Both the position numbers and the translations under genes were made by a program. Positions 33,816 through 42,347 of a stretch of DNA of 64,000 bases are shown piece by piece. Every line of letters starts with the position of its first letter. Positions within the stretch are counted from its first letter, which is position 1. Origin of the DNA: Janthinobacterium sp. TND4EL3 (GTDB lineage Bacteria > Pseudomonadota > Gammaproteobacteria > Burkholderiales > Burkholderiaceae_D). The stretch is from the NCBI RefSeq assembly GCF_900156175.1, contig NZ_FTMV01000001.1:310001-374000 (forward strand), given 5' to 3'. Under the pieces are notes generated by a model. That model saw only the letters and a list, made by a program, of their open reading frames with translations. It had not been told where the DNA came from and made no database searches.

Positions 33816-34142
33816 ATGCCGAACTCGCTCCTGATGTCGTTGCGGCGCCTGCCGGCGCTGCTGCCGGCGCTGCTGCCGGCGCTGCTGCCGGCCCTGTTGC
33901 TGGCCGCCTGCACGCACGGCAGCACGCCGCGGCTGGACGGGCGTTTCGGCGACGCCGTGCGCCTGGCCATGGCGCAGCAGGTGCGTGACCCGGCCAGCGC
34001 GTGCAATCGCACGCCGGCCGACGGGCTCGACGGTCCCAGCGCGCACGCCGTCATGCAGCGCTACCGCGCCTCGTTCGCCGAACCGAACGGCCAGGCGCCC
34101 CAGCCCGTGCAATTCATGCTGGGAGGCGGCAATGGCAAATAG
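33816..34142 (+). CDS. Small Tad-locus lipoprotein
   Basis: A 108-residue protein. Its signal sequence contains four PALL units encoded by a 12-base tandem repeat and ends in the lipobox LLAAC. The mature part (about 75 residues) starts THGSTPRLDGRFGDAVRLAMAQQVRDPAS, recalling the RLDxxFGxAV motif of short lipoproteins found between secretin and tadG in related Tad loci. Stop overlaps tadG by 11 bases. Possibly a secretin pilotin or outer-membrane accessory factor; inference only. Confidence 0.7.
   Translation: MPNSLLMSLRRLPALLPALLPALLPALLLAACTHGSTPRLDGRFGDAVRLAMAQQVRDPASACNRTPADGLDGPSAHAVMQRYRASFAEPNGQAPQPVQFMLGGGNGK
33851..33898 (+). repeat. 12-bp tandem repeat inside the lipoprotein signal sequence
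   Basis: Unit GCCGGCGCTGCT occurs three times exactly (33851-33886) and a fourth time with two changes (33887-33898), giving PALL-PALL-PALL-PALL. Loss or gain of a unit would keep the reading frame and alter only the length of the hydrophobic signal core. Confidence 0.9.
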
Positions 34143-35559
34143 ACGCCGGCGCCAGCGCGGGGCGATGCTGATCGCCTTTTCCATCCTGCTCATCCTGGTG
34201 CTGGGCTTTATCGGCCTGGCGCTGGACGTGGGGCAAGTCATCGGCCGCAAGACGGAATTGCAGAACCTGGCCGACAACGCGGCGATGGCGGCCGCCGCGG
34301 AACTGGTGGGCACGCCCGAAGGCTTGCTCGCTGCCGTGGACAAAGCCAAGCACAGTGCGGCCGACAAGAGCGCGTGGCGGCGCCGCATGCAAGGCGCTGT
34401 CCTGTCGGACGCCAGCATCCGCTTCGCCAGCGTGCCCGATGCGCCCGCCAGCGCGTGGCATGCGGCGGGCAGCGTGCCCGATCCCGCCACGGCGCTGTTC
34501 GTGCGCGTCGATACGCAGGCCAATGCACCGTCGCTGGGGCGGGTGGCGACGGCCTTCCTGGGCGCCTGGTCGCCGGCGCTGCGCACGCTCGACACGGGCG
34601 CGCGCGCCGTGGCGGGCCGTACCAGCTTGCGCCTGACGCCGCTGGCCATTTGCGCGCTGTCGTCCAGTGCGGCCAGTCCGCGCACGAATGCGGCGCTGCT
34701 GCCGGCCGTCGAGCTGCTGGAATATGGCTTTCGCCGCGGCGTGGCGTATAACCTGTTGAAACTCAATCCGCACGGCCCGGGGGCCGAGCATTTCGTGCTC
34801 AATCCGCTGGGCCAGCCGGGTGTGCTGGGCTCGTCGCTGCAGGTCAGCGATGCCGCCATACTGCCGTTTGTCTGCAGCGGCACGGTGCTGTACCCGCGCA
34901 TCGGCAGCGCCCAGGTGCACGTGCACCGGCCGTTTCCCGCCACCTTGTGGACAGCCTTCAACGCCCGCTTCAACCAGCATGCGGGCAGCGGCTGCGATGC
35001 CGTCACGGCGCCGCCCGACACGAATATCCGCGCCTATCCGAATACAGCCGCGAACTGGTGGATGACGAACACGCCCGATGCGCCCAGTGCCCTGAGCACC
35101 GGCAATCCGCTGCTGTCCGTGGCCGATCCGGAGTCGAACGCGACACCGCCCGCAGTCGGCAGTTATGGCCCGCTGTGGTCGTTTGCCAGGGCGGTCAAGT
35201 ACAGCAGCGTGCCACCTGCCGGCGGCTATCTGCCGTTTGCCACCAGCGACTGGTCCAAGCTGTATCCGGCTAGCCCGGCGGCACCGGCCGCCAAGTCCGG
35301 CTATCCTTCCACGGCGCCGTACCTGACGCCGGCCTTCCAGACGGCGCCGACCGGCAACACGGGCGTGGCGCAGCGGCGCCTGCTGCATATTCCCTTGCTG
35401 GCTTGCCCCGTGCCGGCCGGCAGCGACGTGCTGGCCCAGGTGCGCGGCATCGGCCGCTTCTTCATGACGGCGCCGGCCAGCAACGGCATGCTGAGCGCCG
35501 AATTTGCTGGCCTGGTGGCCGAGGGCACGCTGGTGGGCCCTGCGGAGTTGCTGCAATGA
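34132..35559 (+). CDS. TadG-like pilus assembly protein
   Basis: A 475-residue protein. Start ATG 34132 within the end of the lipoprotein gene, behind GGGAGG. The N-terminus RRRQRGAMLIAFSILLILVLGFIGLALDVG is the TadG/TadE-like membrane anchor with a short basic cytoplasmic head; then ELQNLADNAAMAAAAELVG, the standard continuation. The remaining about 400 residues are periplasmic, rich in Ala, Pro and Ser, with four Cys; no VWA motif (DxSxS) is seen, so it is the short TadG type. Overlaps the next gene by ATGA. Confidence 0.85.
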   Translation: MANRRRRQRGAMLIAFSILLILVLGFIGLALDVGQVIGRKTELQNLADNAAMAAAAELVGTPEGLLAAVDKAKHSAADKSAWRRRMQGAVLSDASIRFASVPDAPASAWHAAGSVPDPATALFVRVDTQANAPSLGRVATAFLGAWSPALRTLDTGARAVAGRTSLRLTPLAICALSSSAASPRTNAALLPAVELLEYGFRRGVAYNLLKLNPHGPGAEHFVLNPLGQPGVLGSSLQVSDAAILPFVCSGTVLYPRIGSAQVHVHRPFPATLWTAFNARFNQHAGSGCDAVTAPPDTNIRAYPNTAANWWMTNTPDAPSALSTGNPLLSVADPESNATPPAVGSYGPLWSFARAVKYSSVPPAGGYLPFATSDWSKLYPASPAAPAAKSGYPSTAPYLTPAFQTAPTGNTGVAQRRLLHIPLLACPVPAGSDVLAQVRGIGRFFMTAPASNGMLSAEFAGLVAEGTLVGPAELLQ

Positions 35560-36038
35560 AGCCGGCCTGCCGCGCCGCGCGCCGCCAGGGCGGGGTCGCC
35601 GCCATCGAGCTGGCGCTGATCCTGTTGTTTTTTATGGGATTGCTGCCCTTCGTGCTGCTGTTCGGCCGCGCGCTGCTGGTGTACACGGCCCTGCAGAAAA
35701 GCGCGCACGATGCGGCGCGCTACATGGCCACCATGCCGCTGCCGCAGATGGCCAATGCCGATGCGGCGGAGCAGGGCGCCGTGTTTGCCCGGCAGATGGT
35801 GCGCCAGGCGATGCTGGAATCCTGGCCAGGCATGAGCAGTAGCAAGGTCGTCGTGGAATGCGTGTATGCCGATGATGCCTATGGCTGTGGCAACTATGCG
35901 ACGGCGCCGCTGCAGGTGCGCATCAAGGTGGGGGTGGACATGCCGACCATCTTCCTGCCCGAGCTGACGCGCAAGTGGCTGCCGCTGCTGGCGCCCATCC
36001 CCTTGCGTGCGAATGCGACCTTGCGCTATGTCAATTAA
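35556..36038 (+). CDS. TadE-like pseudopilin (first)
   Basis: A 160-residue protein. Basic head then RRQGGVAAIELALILLFFMGLLPFVLLFGRALLVY: a pre-pilin-type site after Gly with Glu at +5, followed by a long hydrophobic helix. Periplasmic part about 110 residues with a CVYADDAYGC pair likely forming a disulfide. Processed by TadV and thought, from the family, to act in pilus assembly or stability. ATGA overlap upstream and an 11-base overlap downstream bind it tightly to its neighbours. Confidence 0.85.
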   Translation: MKPACRAARRQGGVAAIELALILLFFMGLLPFVLLFGRALLVYTALQKSAHDAARYMATMPLPQMANADAAEQGAVFARQMVRQAMLESWPGMSSSKVVVECVYADDAYGCGNYATAPLQVRIKVGVDMPTIFLPELTRKWLPLLAPIPLRANATLRYVN

Positions 36039-36636
36039 CCTGCCTCCATGCCGGCAACGCCAGGACGGCGTCTTCGCTGTCGAGTTCGCCATGCTGGCGC
36101 TGTTGTTCTTTCTGTTCCTGTTTGCCCTGCTGGAAGTGGCGCGCGCCGTGTATTTATGGAACATGGTGCATGAGATCACTCGGCGCGCCGCGCGCGGCGC
36201 CGCCGTCACCGATTTCAGCAATGCGGCTGCGCTGCAGGCCGTGCGCGCGCAAGCCGTGCTGCGCGCCGCGCCGGGCGTGCTGCCGCTGGGCGGCGGCATC
36301 AGCGACGCGTATGTGCGCATCGATTACCTGTCGCAGTCGGGCGGCGGCGCCGCGCTGGCGGCCGTGCCGGTGACGGTGATGCCGGGCTGTCCGCAGCGTA
36401 ACCGCATCAATTGCCTGAACGATCCGAACGGCGCCAGCTGCATCCGTTTCGTGCGCGCGCGCCTGTGCGTGCCCGGCGATGGCGGGCGCTGCGAGAGCGT
36501 GCCGTACCGGCCCATCCTGCCGCTGCTGGGAGTGATGTTTCCTGCCGGCGCAGCCGCCGTGCGCCTGCCCAGCGGCACCACCATGGCGGTGGCCGAGTCG
36601 CTGGGCTATCCGGACAATCCGAATTCCTGTCCCTGA
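36028..36636 (+). CDS. TadE/TadF-like pseudopilin (second)
   Basis: A 202-residue protein; start ATG 36028 inside the previous gene. RQRQDGVFAVEFAMLALLFFLFLFALLEVARAVYLWN again has a Gly cleavage site and Glu at +5. The periplasmic part holds five or six Cys (PGCPQRNRINCLNDPNGASC, RLCVPGDGGRC and the final NSCP), so several disulfides are likely. Longer than the first copy; probably the TadF partner of the TadE/TadF pair. Confidence 0.85.
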   Translation: MSINLPPCRQRQDGVFAVEFAMLALLFFLFLFALLEVARAVYLWNMVHEITRRAARGAAVTDFSNAAALQAVRAQAVLRAAPGVLPLGGGISDAYVRIDYLSQSGGGAALAAVPVTVMPGCPQRNRINCLNDPNGASCIRFVRARLCVPGDGGRCESVPYRPILPLLGVMFPAGAAAVRLPSGTTMAVAESLGYPDNPNSCP

Positions 36637-36691
36637 GCGCCGCGTGGCGGCGCAGCCGACTGTGTAGACCTGAAAGAAGCGAGGAAGTGCG

Positions 36692-37861
36692 ATGAAAGCC
36701 TTGATGATTAGCCGCGACGCCAGCTTGCACGATGAAATTGCCGCGCAGGGCGCGGCCCGCATGCCCGTGCTGCGGCTGCTGGAACGGCGCAGCGGCCTGC
36801 GCGACGCCGTCGAGCGCATGCTGCCCGAAGCGCCCGAGCTGGTGATCGTCGACGCCAGCGGCATCGACGCCGACGAGGCCGACCTGCTCGAACGGCTGGC
36901 GCGCCAGTATCCGCTGGCCGTGCTGATGCTGCTCACGCGCGGCCAGCAGCAGGATGTGCTGATCCGCGCCATGCGCGCCGGCATGCGCGAGGTGCTGCAG
37001 CTGCCGCTGGTGCACAAGGCCTTCCACGAAGCGATGGACCGGGTCGATATCCAGGCCGGCGTGACGCAGATGCGCGACGGTAAAGTCCTCGCCTTCATCT
37101 CGTGCAAGGGCGGCAGCGGCGCCACCTTTCTATCGACGAATTTTTCCTACGCGCTGGCCAGCCTGGCCGGCTGCAAAGTGCTGCTGATCGACCTGCACGG
37201 CCAGTTCGGCGACGCCACTTTGTACGTGTCGGATCAGAAGCCGGCCATGACCCTGTCCGACATCTGCGCGCAGATCGCGCGCATGGACGGCGCCTTCCTT
37301 GCCTCGTGTCTGGTGCACGTGACGCCGAACTTCGGCGTGCTGGCGGCGGCCGACGACCCCGCGCACAAGGTCGACATGCAGCCCGAGCACATGGACCGCA
37401 TCCTGGCCGTGGCGCGCCAGCACTACGACTACATCGTGCTCGACGTGGGACGCCAGATCGATGCGCTGTCGCTGCGCGCGCTCGACAACGCCGACGCCAT
37501 CTATCCGGTGCTGCAGCTGGCCCTGCCCGACATCCGCGATGGCCGGCGCCTGCTCGACATTTTCCGCTCGCTCGGCTATCCGGGCGAACGCCTGCGCCTG
37601 ATCGTCAACCGCTATGAAAAGGGTGGGCGCCTGCGCCTGGCGGACCTGGAGCAGGCGCTGGGCGCGGAAGTGGTGCACACGGTGCCCAACGATTATGTCG
37701 CCGCCACCGATTCCGTCAATCAGGGTATCCCGCTGCTGCAGCTGTCGCGCACCAGCGCGGTGGCGCGCAGCCTGGCCGAACTGGTGGAACTGGTGACGGC
37801 GCGCCGCGTGACGGAAAGCCGCGGCCTGTTCGACCGCTTGTTCAGCCGCAGCGAGGCTTAG
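36692..37861 (+). CDS. tadZ: Pilus localisation ATPase TadZ/CpaE
   Basis: A 389-residue protein. Residues 1-125 are an atypical receiver-like domain (VIVDASGIDADEADLLERL, MRAGMREVLQLPL); then a MinD/ParA-type ATPase with CKGGSGATFLSTNFSYALAS near residue 137, VLLIDLHGQFGDATLY and YIVLDVGRQID. The P-loop lacks the second Lys usual in GKT (here GAT). In known Tad systems TadZ marks the pole and recruits the other parts. Separated from the pseudopilin gene by 55 bases with GAGGAAG before the start. Confidence 0.92.
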   Translation: MKALMISRDASLHDEIAAQGAARMPVLRLLERRSGLRDAVERMLPEAPELVIVDASGIDADEADLLERLARQYPLAVLMLLTRGQQQDVLIRAMRAGMREVLQLPLVHKAFHEAMDRVDIQAGVTQMRDGKVLAFISCKGGSGATFLSTNFSYALASLAGCKVLLIDLHGQFGDATLYVSDQKPAMTLSDICAQIARMDGAFLASCLVHVTPNFGVLAAADDPAHKVDMQPEHMDRILAVARQHYDYIVLDVGRQIDALSLRALDNADAIYPVLQLALPDIRDGRRLLDIFRSLGYPGERLRLIVNRYEKGGRLRLADLEQALGAEVVHTVPNDYVAATDSVNQGIPLLQLSRTSAVARSLAELVELVTARRVTESRGLFDRLFSRSEA

Positions 37862-37879
37862 GACAGAAACATATGTCAA

Positions 37880-37896
37880 GGCTCCCGCCGGGAGCC
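37880..37896 (+). promoter_or_regulatory. Hairpin in the tadZ-tadA junction
   Basis: Perfect seven-base stem GGCTCCC/GGGAGCC with a GCC loop. A second GGGAGCC at 37902-37908 sits directly before the ATG at 37912 and could pair with the first arm instead, hiding the tadA ribosome site. This would allow control of TadA synthesis by RNA folding. Confidence 0.5.
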
Positions 37897-37911
37897 ATCA
37901 TGGGAGCCGAG

Positions 37912-39258
37912 ATGACTTTACGCGAACGCCTGGCGGCAAATGAAACGGTGCGCCCCGCCAGCAACGGACAAGGCGCGCTGGCGCTGCACGCCTACCAGGA
38001 ACTGAAAAAAACCATGCACCAGACGATACTCGACCGTATCGACCTGGAACGGCTGAAACGCCTGACGGCGGAGCAGTTCAAGCACGAGCTGGCGCTGCTG
38101 GTGCAGCGCGTGATCGAGGAAGAGCGCATCGTGCTGAACCAGCATGAGCGGCATAGCCTGGTGCTCGACATCCAGCACGAGATGCTGGGCTTTGGCCCGC
38201 TGGAACCCTTGCTGGCCGACGCCAGCGTGTCCGATATCCTCGTCAACACCTGCGACAAGGTGTATGTGGAGCGGGGCGGGCGGCTGCAGCTGACGGACGT
38301 GACCTTCCACGACAATGCGCACCTGATGAAGATCATCGAAAAGATCGTCTCGCGCGTGGGACGGCGCGTCGACGAATCGAGTCCGATGGTCGACGCGCGC
38401 CTGCCGGACGGTTCGCGCGTGAACGCCATCATTCCGCCGCTGGCCGTCGATGGGCCGATCCTGTCGATCCGGCGCTTTGCCGTGCAGCCTTTGAGCATCG
38501 CCAACCTGCTCGACTACAAGAGCCTGACGCCGCCCATGGTGCAGGTGCTGCAGGCGCTGGGGCAGGCCAAGGTCAACATCCTGATCTCGGGCGGCACGGG
38601 CAGCGGCAAGACGACCCTGCTCAACGTGCTGTCCGGCTTCATTCCCGGCAGCGAGCGCATCGTCACCATCGAGGATGCGGCCGAACTGGCGCTGCGCCAG
38701 CCGCACGTGGTGCGCCTGGAAACGCGCCCGCCGAACATCGAGGGCAAGGGGGAAGTGTCGCAGCGGGCGCTGGTGCGCAATGCGCTGCGCATGCGGCCCG
38801 ACCGCATCATCCTGGGCGAGGTGCGCGGCGCCGAGGCGCTCGACATGCTGCAGGCGATGAACACGGGCCATGAGGGATCGCTGGCGACCATCCACTCGAA
38901 CACGGCGAGGGACGCGCTGGCGCGGCTGGAAAACATGGTCGGCATGGCCAACGTGAACCTGACGCCGCGCGCCACGCGCCAGCAGATCTGCTCGGCCGTG
39001 ACGGTGGTGATGCAGGTGTCGCGCCTGACGGACGGCGCGCGCAAGCTGGTCAGCCTGCAGGAAGTGACGGGCATGGAAGGCGACATCATCGCCATGCATG
39101 AAATCTTCCGTTTCGAGCAGACGGGCGTCGATGCCGCCGGCAAGGTGCTGGGCCACTTCTGCGCCACGGGCGTGCGGCCCCGCTTCACGGAGCGCCTGCG
39201 CATGTTCGGCGCGCCGGTGCCGGACACGGTGTTCGACCCGGATCGAATTTATGAGTAA
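37912..39258 (+). CDS. tadA: Tad secretion ATPase TadA/CpaF
   Basis: A 448-residue hexameric ATPase. I start at ATG 37912 ([11 protein letters not shown]), the usual beginning in related proteins, behind GGGAGCCGAG; in-frame ATGs at 37900 and 37873 would add 4 or 13 residues. Walker [13 protein letters not shown] near residue 229, the Asp box [12 protein letters not shown], Walker [36 protein letters not shown] with the His box. It powers both extension and retraction in bifunctional Tad systems. A hairpin lies over the possible upstream starts. Confidence 0.93.
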   Translation: MTLRERLAANETVRPASNGQGALALHAYQELKKTMHQTILDRIDLERLKRLTAEQFKHELALLVQRVIEEERIVLNQHERHSLVLDIQHEMLGFGPLEPLLADASVSDILVNTCDKVYVERGGRLQLTDVTFHDNAHLMKIIEKIVSRVGRRVDESSPMVDARLPDGSRVNAIIPPLAVDGPILSIRRFAVQPLSIANLLDYKSLTPPMVQVLQALGQAKVNILISGGTGSGKTTLLNVLSGFIPGSERIVTIEDAAELALRQPHVVRLETRPPNIEGKGEVSQRALVRNALRMRPDRIILGEVRGAEALDMLQAMNTGHEGSLATIHSNTARDALARLENMVGMANVNLTPRATRQQICSAVTVVMQVSRLTDGARKLVSLQEVTGMEGDIIAMHEIFRFEQTGVDAAGKVLGHFCATGVRPRFTERLRMFGAPVPDTVFDPDRIYE

Positions 39259-39269
39259 GGGGAAGGATC

Positions 39270-40247
39270 ATGGACCTGGTCTTCTACGGTTTTGCCGTGC
39301 TGCTGTTCGCCGCCTGCATCCTGATGGTGGAAGGCGCCTGGCTGTGGTGGTCGGGCACGCACGGCAGCGCGGCGCGGCGCATCAACCGGCGCTTGCGGCT
39401 GATGGCGGCGCGCGGCGAGGCGGGCGGCGAGCGGGTTTCCATCCTCAAGCAGCGCCGCTATGCGCGTTCGCCCGGCCTGGACCGGATGCTGCGGCGCCTG
39501 CCGCACGCTGCGCGGCTCGACCGCCTGCTGCTGCAATCGGGCTTGTCCTGGTCGGTGGCGCAGTTTTTGGGCGGCGCGGGCGGCTTGCTGCTGGTGGCGC
39601 TGTTGTGGCTGGCCATCTGGCCCATGCCGCTGCCGGGCGCCTTGCTGCTGCTGGGCGTGGCGGGCGGCGGGCCGTGCATGGTGGTGCTGCGCGCGCGCGC
39701 GGCGCGGCTGCAGAAGATCGAGGCACAGCTGCCGGAAGCGGCCGATTTCCTGGCCCGCGCGCTGCGCGCCGGGCACTCGTTTTCCAACGTGCTGCAGATG
39801 GTGGGCGATGAACTCAATGAGCCGATCAGCGGCGAATTCAAGATGGCGCACGAGGAGATCAATTACGGCGTGCCGATGAACGAGGCGCTGCAAAACCTGG
39901 CCGCGCGCATCCCGCTGACGGACTTGCGCTATCTTGTCATCGCCGTGCTGGTGCAGCGCGAATCGGGGGGCAACCTGGCCGAGGTGCTGGTCAGCATCGC
40001 GCGCATCATCCGCGCCCGGCTAAAGCTGCTGGGCCAGGTCCGCGTGCTGTCGGCCGAGGGCCGCATGTCGGCCTGGGTGCTGGGGCTGATGCCGGTGGTG
40101 ATGATAGGCGTCATGGCGCTCGTCAACCCGCAATACATCCGCCTGCTGTGGACGGACCCCAGCGGCATCAAACTGCTGTGGTACGCGGCCGGCATGGTGG
40201 CGCTGGGCGTCGTCTGGATGCGCAATGTGATCCGTATCAGGATATAA
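39270..40247 (+). CDS. tadB: Tad inner-membrane platform protein TadB
   Basis: A 325-residue protein with an N-terminal helix (VFYGFAVLLFAACILMVEGAWLWW), two central helices near residues 105-135, the T2SSF domain (QKIEAQLPEAADFLARALRAGHSFSNVLQMVG, LVIAVLVQRESGGNLAEVL) and two C-terminal helices. With TadC it forms the platform turned by TadA. Twelve bases after tadA, with AAGGGGAAGG upstream. Confidence 0.93.
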   Translation: MDLVFYGFAVLLFAACILMVEGAWLWWSGTHGSAARRINRRLRLMAARGEAGGERVSILKQRRYARSPGLDRMLRRLPHAARLDRLLLQSGLSWSVAQFLGGAGGLLLVALLWLAIWPMPLPGALLLLGVAGGGPCMVVLRARAARLQKIEAQLPEAADFLARALRAGHSFSNVLQMVGDELNEPISGEFKMAHEEINYGVPMNEALQNLAARIPLTDLRYLVIAVLVQRESGGNLAEVLVSIARIIRARLKLLGQVRVLSAEGRMSAWVLGLMPVVMIGVMALVNPQYIRLLWTDPSGIKLLWYAAGMVALGVVWMRNVIRIRI

Positions 40248-40260
40248 AACCGGAGGTGGC

Positions 40261-41199
40261 ATGAGCGGTGCACAACTGCTGTTCCTGTTGATCGTCTTCG
40301 CCGTGGTGGTGGCGCTGGCCCTGCTGGCATGGCTGATCTTCTTTCCCGGCACCCTGCGCCAGCGCCTGTTCGGTTCCATGGCGCCGGCCGCCAGCGAGTC
40401 GGTGGCCGACGCTGGCTGGGTGGAGCGCGTGGCGCGTGTGGCGCAGCCGTTCAGCAAGCTGTCGCTGCCAGAAGAGGGCTGGGAGCGCTCGCCGCTGCGC
40501 ACGCGCTTCATGAACGCCGGCTGGCGGCAAGCGAGCGCGCCGGCCCTGTATTTTGCGGCGAAAACCGTGCTGGCCCTGCTGTTTCCCACCGTGCTGGGCC
40601 TGTATGCGGCCAGCGCCATGGCGGCGCAGCTGCGCAGCGTGCTGCTGTTGCTGCTGTGCGTCAGCGCCACCATCGGCTATTACCTGCCGAACCTGGTGCT
40701 GGCCAGCACGGCCAAGCGGCGCCAGCGCGACATCTTTGAAAATATCCCCGACGCGCTCGACTTGCTGACCGTCTGCGTGGAAGCGGGCCTGAGCCTGGAG
40801 CGGGCGCTGGTGAAGGTGTCGGGCGAGATCCACATCAAGAGCGTGGTGCTGGCGCAGGAATTGCAGCTGGTGCTGATGGAAATGCGCGCCGGCTTTTCCA
40901 AGGAAAAGGCGCTGCGCAACCTGGCCCTGCGCAGCGGCGTGGAAGACGTCGACACCCTCGTCGCCATGCTGATCCAGTCGGAGCGCTTCGGCACCAGCAT
41001 GGGCGACTCGCTGCGCGTGCATTCGGAAAACCTGCGCGGCAAGCGCAGCCTGCTGGCCGAGGAAGCGGCGGCGAAGATCGCGTTGAAACTGCTGTTCCCG
41101 CTGATTTTTTGCGTCTTTCCCACCCTCATGCTGGTGCTCATGGGGCCGGCCGTGATCGAAGTCTATCGCGTGCTCGTGCCGGCCATGGCCAGCCGCTGA
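40261..41199 (+). CDS. tadC: Tad inner-membrane platform protein TadC
   Basis: A 312-residue membrane protein, paralogous to TadB: N-terminal helix (LLFLLIVFAVVVALALLAWLIFF), paired central helices, T2SSF domain (RQRDIFENIPDALDLLTVCVEAGLSLERALVKV, LIQSERFGTSMGDSLRVHSE) and C-terminal helices (LLFPLIFCVFPTLMLVLMGPAVIEV). GGAGG five bases before ATG. Works with TadB. Confidence 0.93.
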   Translation: MSGAQLLFLLIVFAVVVALALLAWLIFFPGTLRQRLFGSMAPAASESVADAGWVERVARVAQPFSKLSLPEEGWERSPLRTRFMNAGWRQASAPALYFAAKTVLALLFPTVLGLYAASAMAAQLRSVLLLLLCVSATIGYYLPNLVLASTAKRRQRDIFENIPDALDLLTVCVEAGLSLERALVKVSGEIHIKSVVLAQELQLVLMEMRAGFSKEKALRNLALRSGVEDVDTLVAMLIQSERFGTSMGDSLRVHSENLRGKRSLLAEEAAAKIALKLLFPLIFCVFPTLMLVLMGPAVIEVYRVLVPAMASR

Positions 41200-41210
41200 A
41201 AGGAGCTGTC

Positions 41211-42275
41211 ATGCGCTTGACGATTTCCCGCCTGGCCGCCGCCTGTGCCTGTCTGGGCCTGGGCGCCTGTGCCAGCCACACGGCGCACGCGCCGCAACTG
41301 GCGGCACCCTTCGATGCCGATCGCGCCTACGTGGCGGGACGCGGGCATTTTGAACGGGGCGACCTGCCCGCCGCACAGGCTGCCTATGAAGTGGCCCTGC
41401 GCCATGCGCCGCGCCATGTCAATGCGCGCAACGGCCTGGCGGTGCTGCACGCGCAGCGCGGTGAGCATGACGCAGCCATCACCCATTGGCTGGCGCTGAC
41501 GCAGGAGGCGGGGCCGCCGCAGCCGCGGCACGCGTATCTGTTCAGTAATCTCGGTCATGCCTATTTTCTGAGCGGGCGCGACGCGCAAGCCCTGCCGGCG
41601 CTGGAACAGGCGTGTTTGCTCGATCCGCTCAATGCACTGGCCTGGCAGCACTTGGCGCAGGTGCTCGAACGCCTGGGGCAGCACGAGCGCGCGGCCGTGA
41701 TGCGGCGTCAGGCGCAGAGCCTGCAGGAGCACGACCTGCGGCGCGACCTGGCCGTCTTGCGCGATGCGGCGCCGCAGCTTGTAACCGCGCCCGCACCGGC
41801 GCAGGAGGCGCCCGCCATGGCGCGCATTGAGATCACGCAAGGCGAGGGCATGGCCCGCCTGCAGCGCGTGCCGGCAGCCGTGCACAGCATGCCTGTCGCC
41901 GCGCCCGAGCGGCCCCTGGTGATGGCTGGCGCGCCGCGTCCGCGCCTGGAAATTCTCAATGGCAATGGCGTGCCGGGCCTGGCCGCCGCGCTGGCGCGCA
42001 GCCTGGCCGGCGGTACCGTGCAGGTGGTGCGCCTGGCCAATGAGGCTTCGTTCCAGGTGGCGCGCACGCGCGTCGAATACCGGCCCGCGCAGGAACAGGC
42101 GGCGCGCCGGCTGGCCCGCCAGCTGGGAACGCAGGTGCAGACCCAGGCTACCGATTGCCCGGGCTGCGAGCTGCGCCTGATACTCGGACGCGACCTGAGC
42201 GACCCGGCCATCCTGCACCGCTATTATCTGCAGCAGCTGCAGCTGGCGCGCCAGGCGCTGGCGCGGCTCGGCTGA
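41211..42275 (+). CDS. TadD-like TPR lipoprotein fused to a LytR_C domain
   Basis: A 354-residue protein with a lipoprotein signal (ISRLAAACACLGLGAC). Residues about 35-185 hold three or four TPR repeats (AYVAGRGHFERGDLPAAQAAYEVALRHAP; NARNGLAVLHAQRGEHDAAITHW; SNLGHAYFLSGRDAQALPALEQACLLDP), as in TadD. After a linker, residues about 245-350 form a LytR_C-type domain (PRLEILNGNGVPGLAAALARSL, then ATDCPGCELRLILGRD). TadD in other systems is needed for pilus assembly and may guide the secretin; the extra domain suggests contact with the cell wall. Last gene of the locus, before a strong terminator. Confidence 0.88.
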   Translation: MRLTISRLAAACACLGLGACASHTAHAPQLAAPFDADRAYVAGRGHFERGDLPAAQAAYEVALRHAPRHVNARNGLAVLHAQRGEHDAAITHWLALTQEAGPPQPRHAYLFSNLGHAYFLSGRDAQALPALEQACLLDPLNALAWQHLAQVLERLGQHERAAVMRRQAQSLQEHDLRRDLAVLRDAAPQLVTAPAPAQEAPAMARIEITQGEGMARLQRVPAAVHSMPVAAPERPLVMAGAPRPRLEILNGNGVPGLAAALARSLAGGTVQVVRLANEASFQVARTRVEYRPAQEQAARRLARQLGTQVQTQATDCPGCELRLILGRDLSDPAILHRYYLQQLQLARQALARLG

Positions 42276-42292
42276 AACGCACCGGCTGGCGT

Positions 42293-42329
42293 AAAAAAAA
42301 GCGGCGCCTGTGCGGGCGCCGCGTTTTTT
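42293..42329. terminator. Bidirectional terminator ending the Tad locus
   Basis: Stem GCGGCGCC/GGCGCCGC with a six-base loop (42301-42322), preceded by eight A and followed by G then six T. Works for tadD (rightward) and for the convergent PEP-CTERM gene (leftward). Confidence 0.9.
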
Positions 42330-42347
42330 GTATCGCCTTGCCGGTGC

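Noticed and set aside
37873..37911. N-terminal extension of TadA from ATG 37873
   Set aside because: It would contain the hairpin and lacks a ribosome site; homologues I know start at MxLRERL. Kept as an alternative only.
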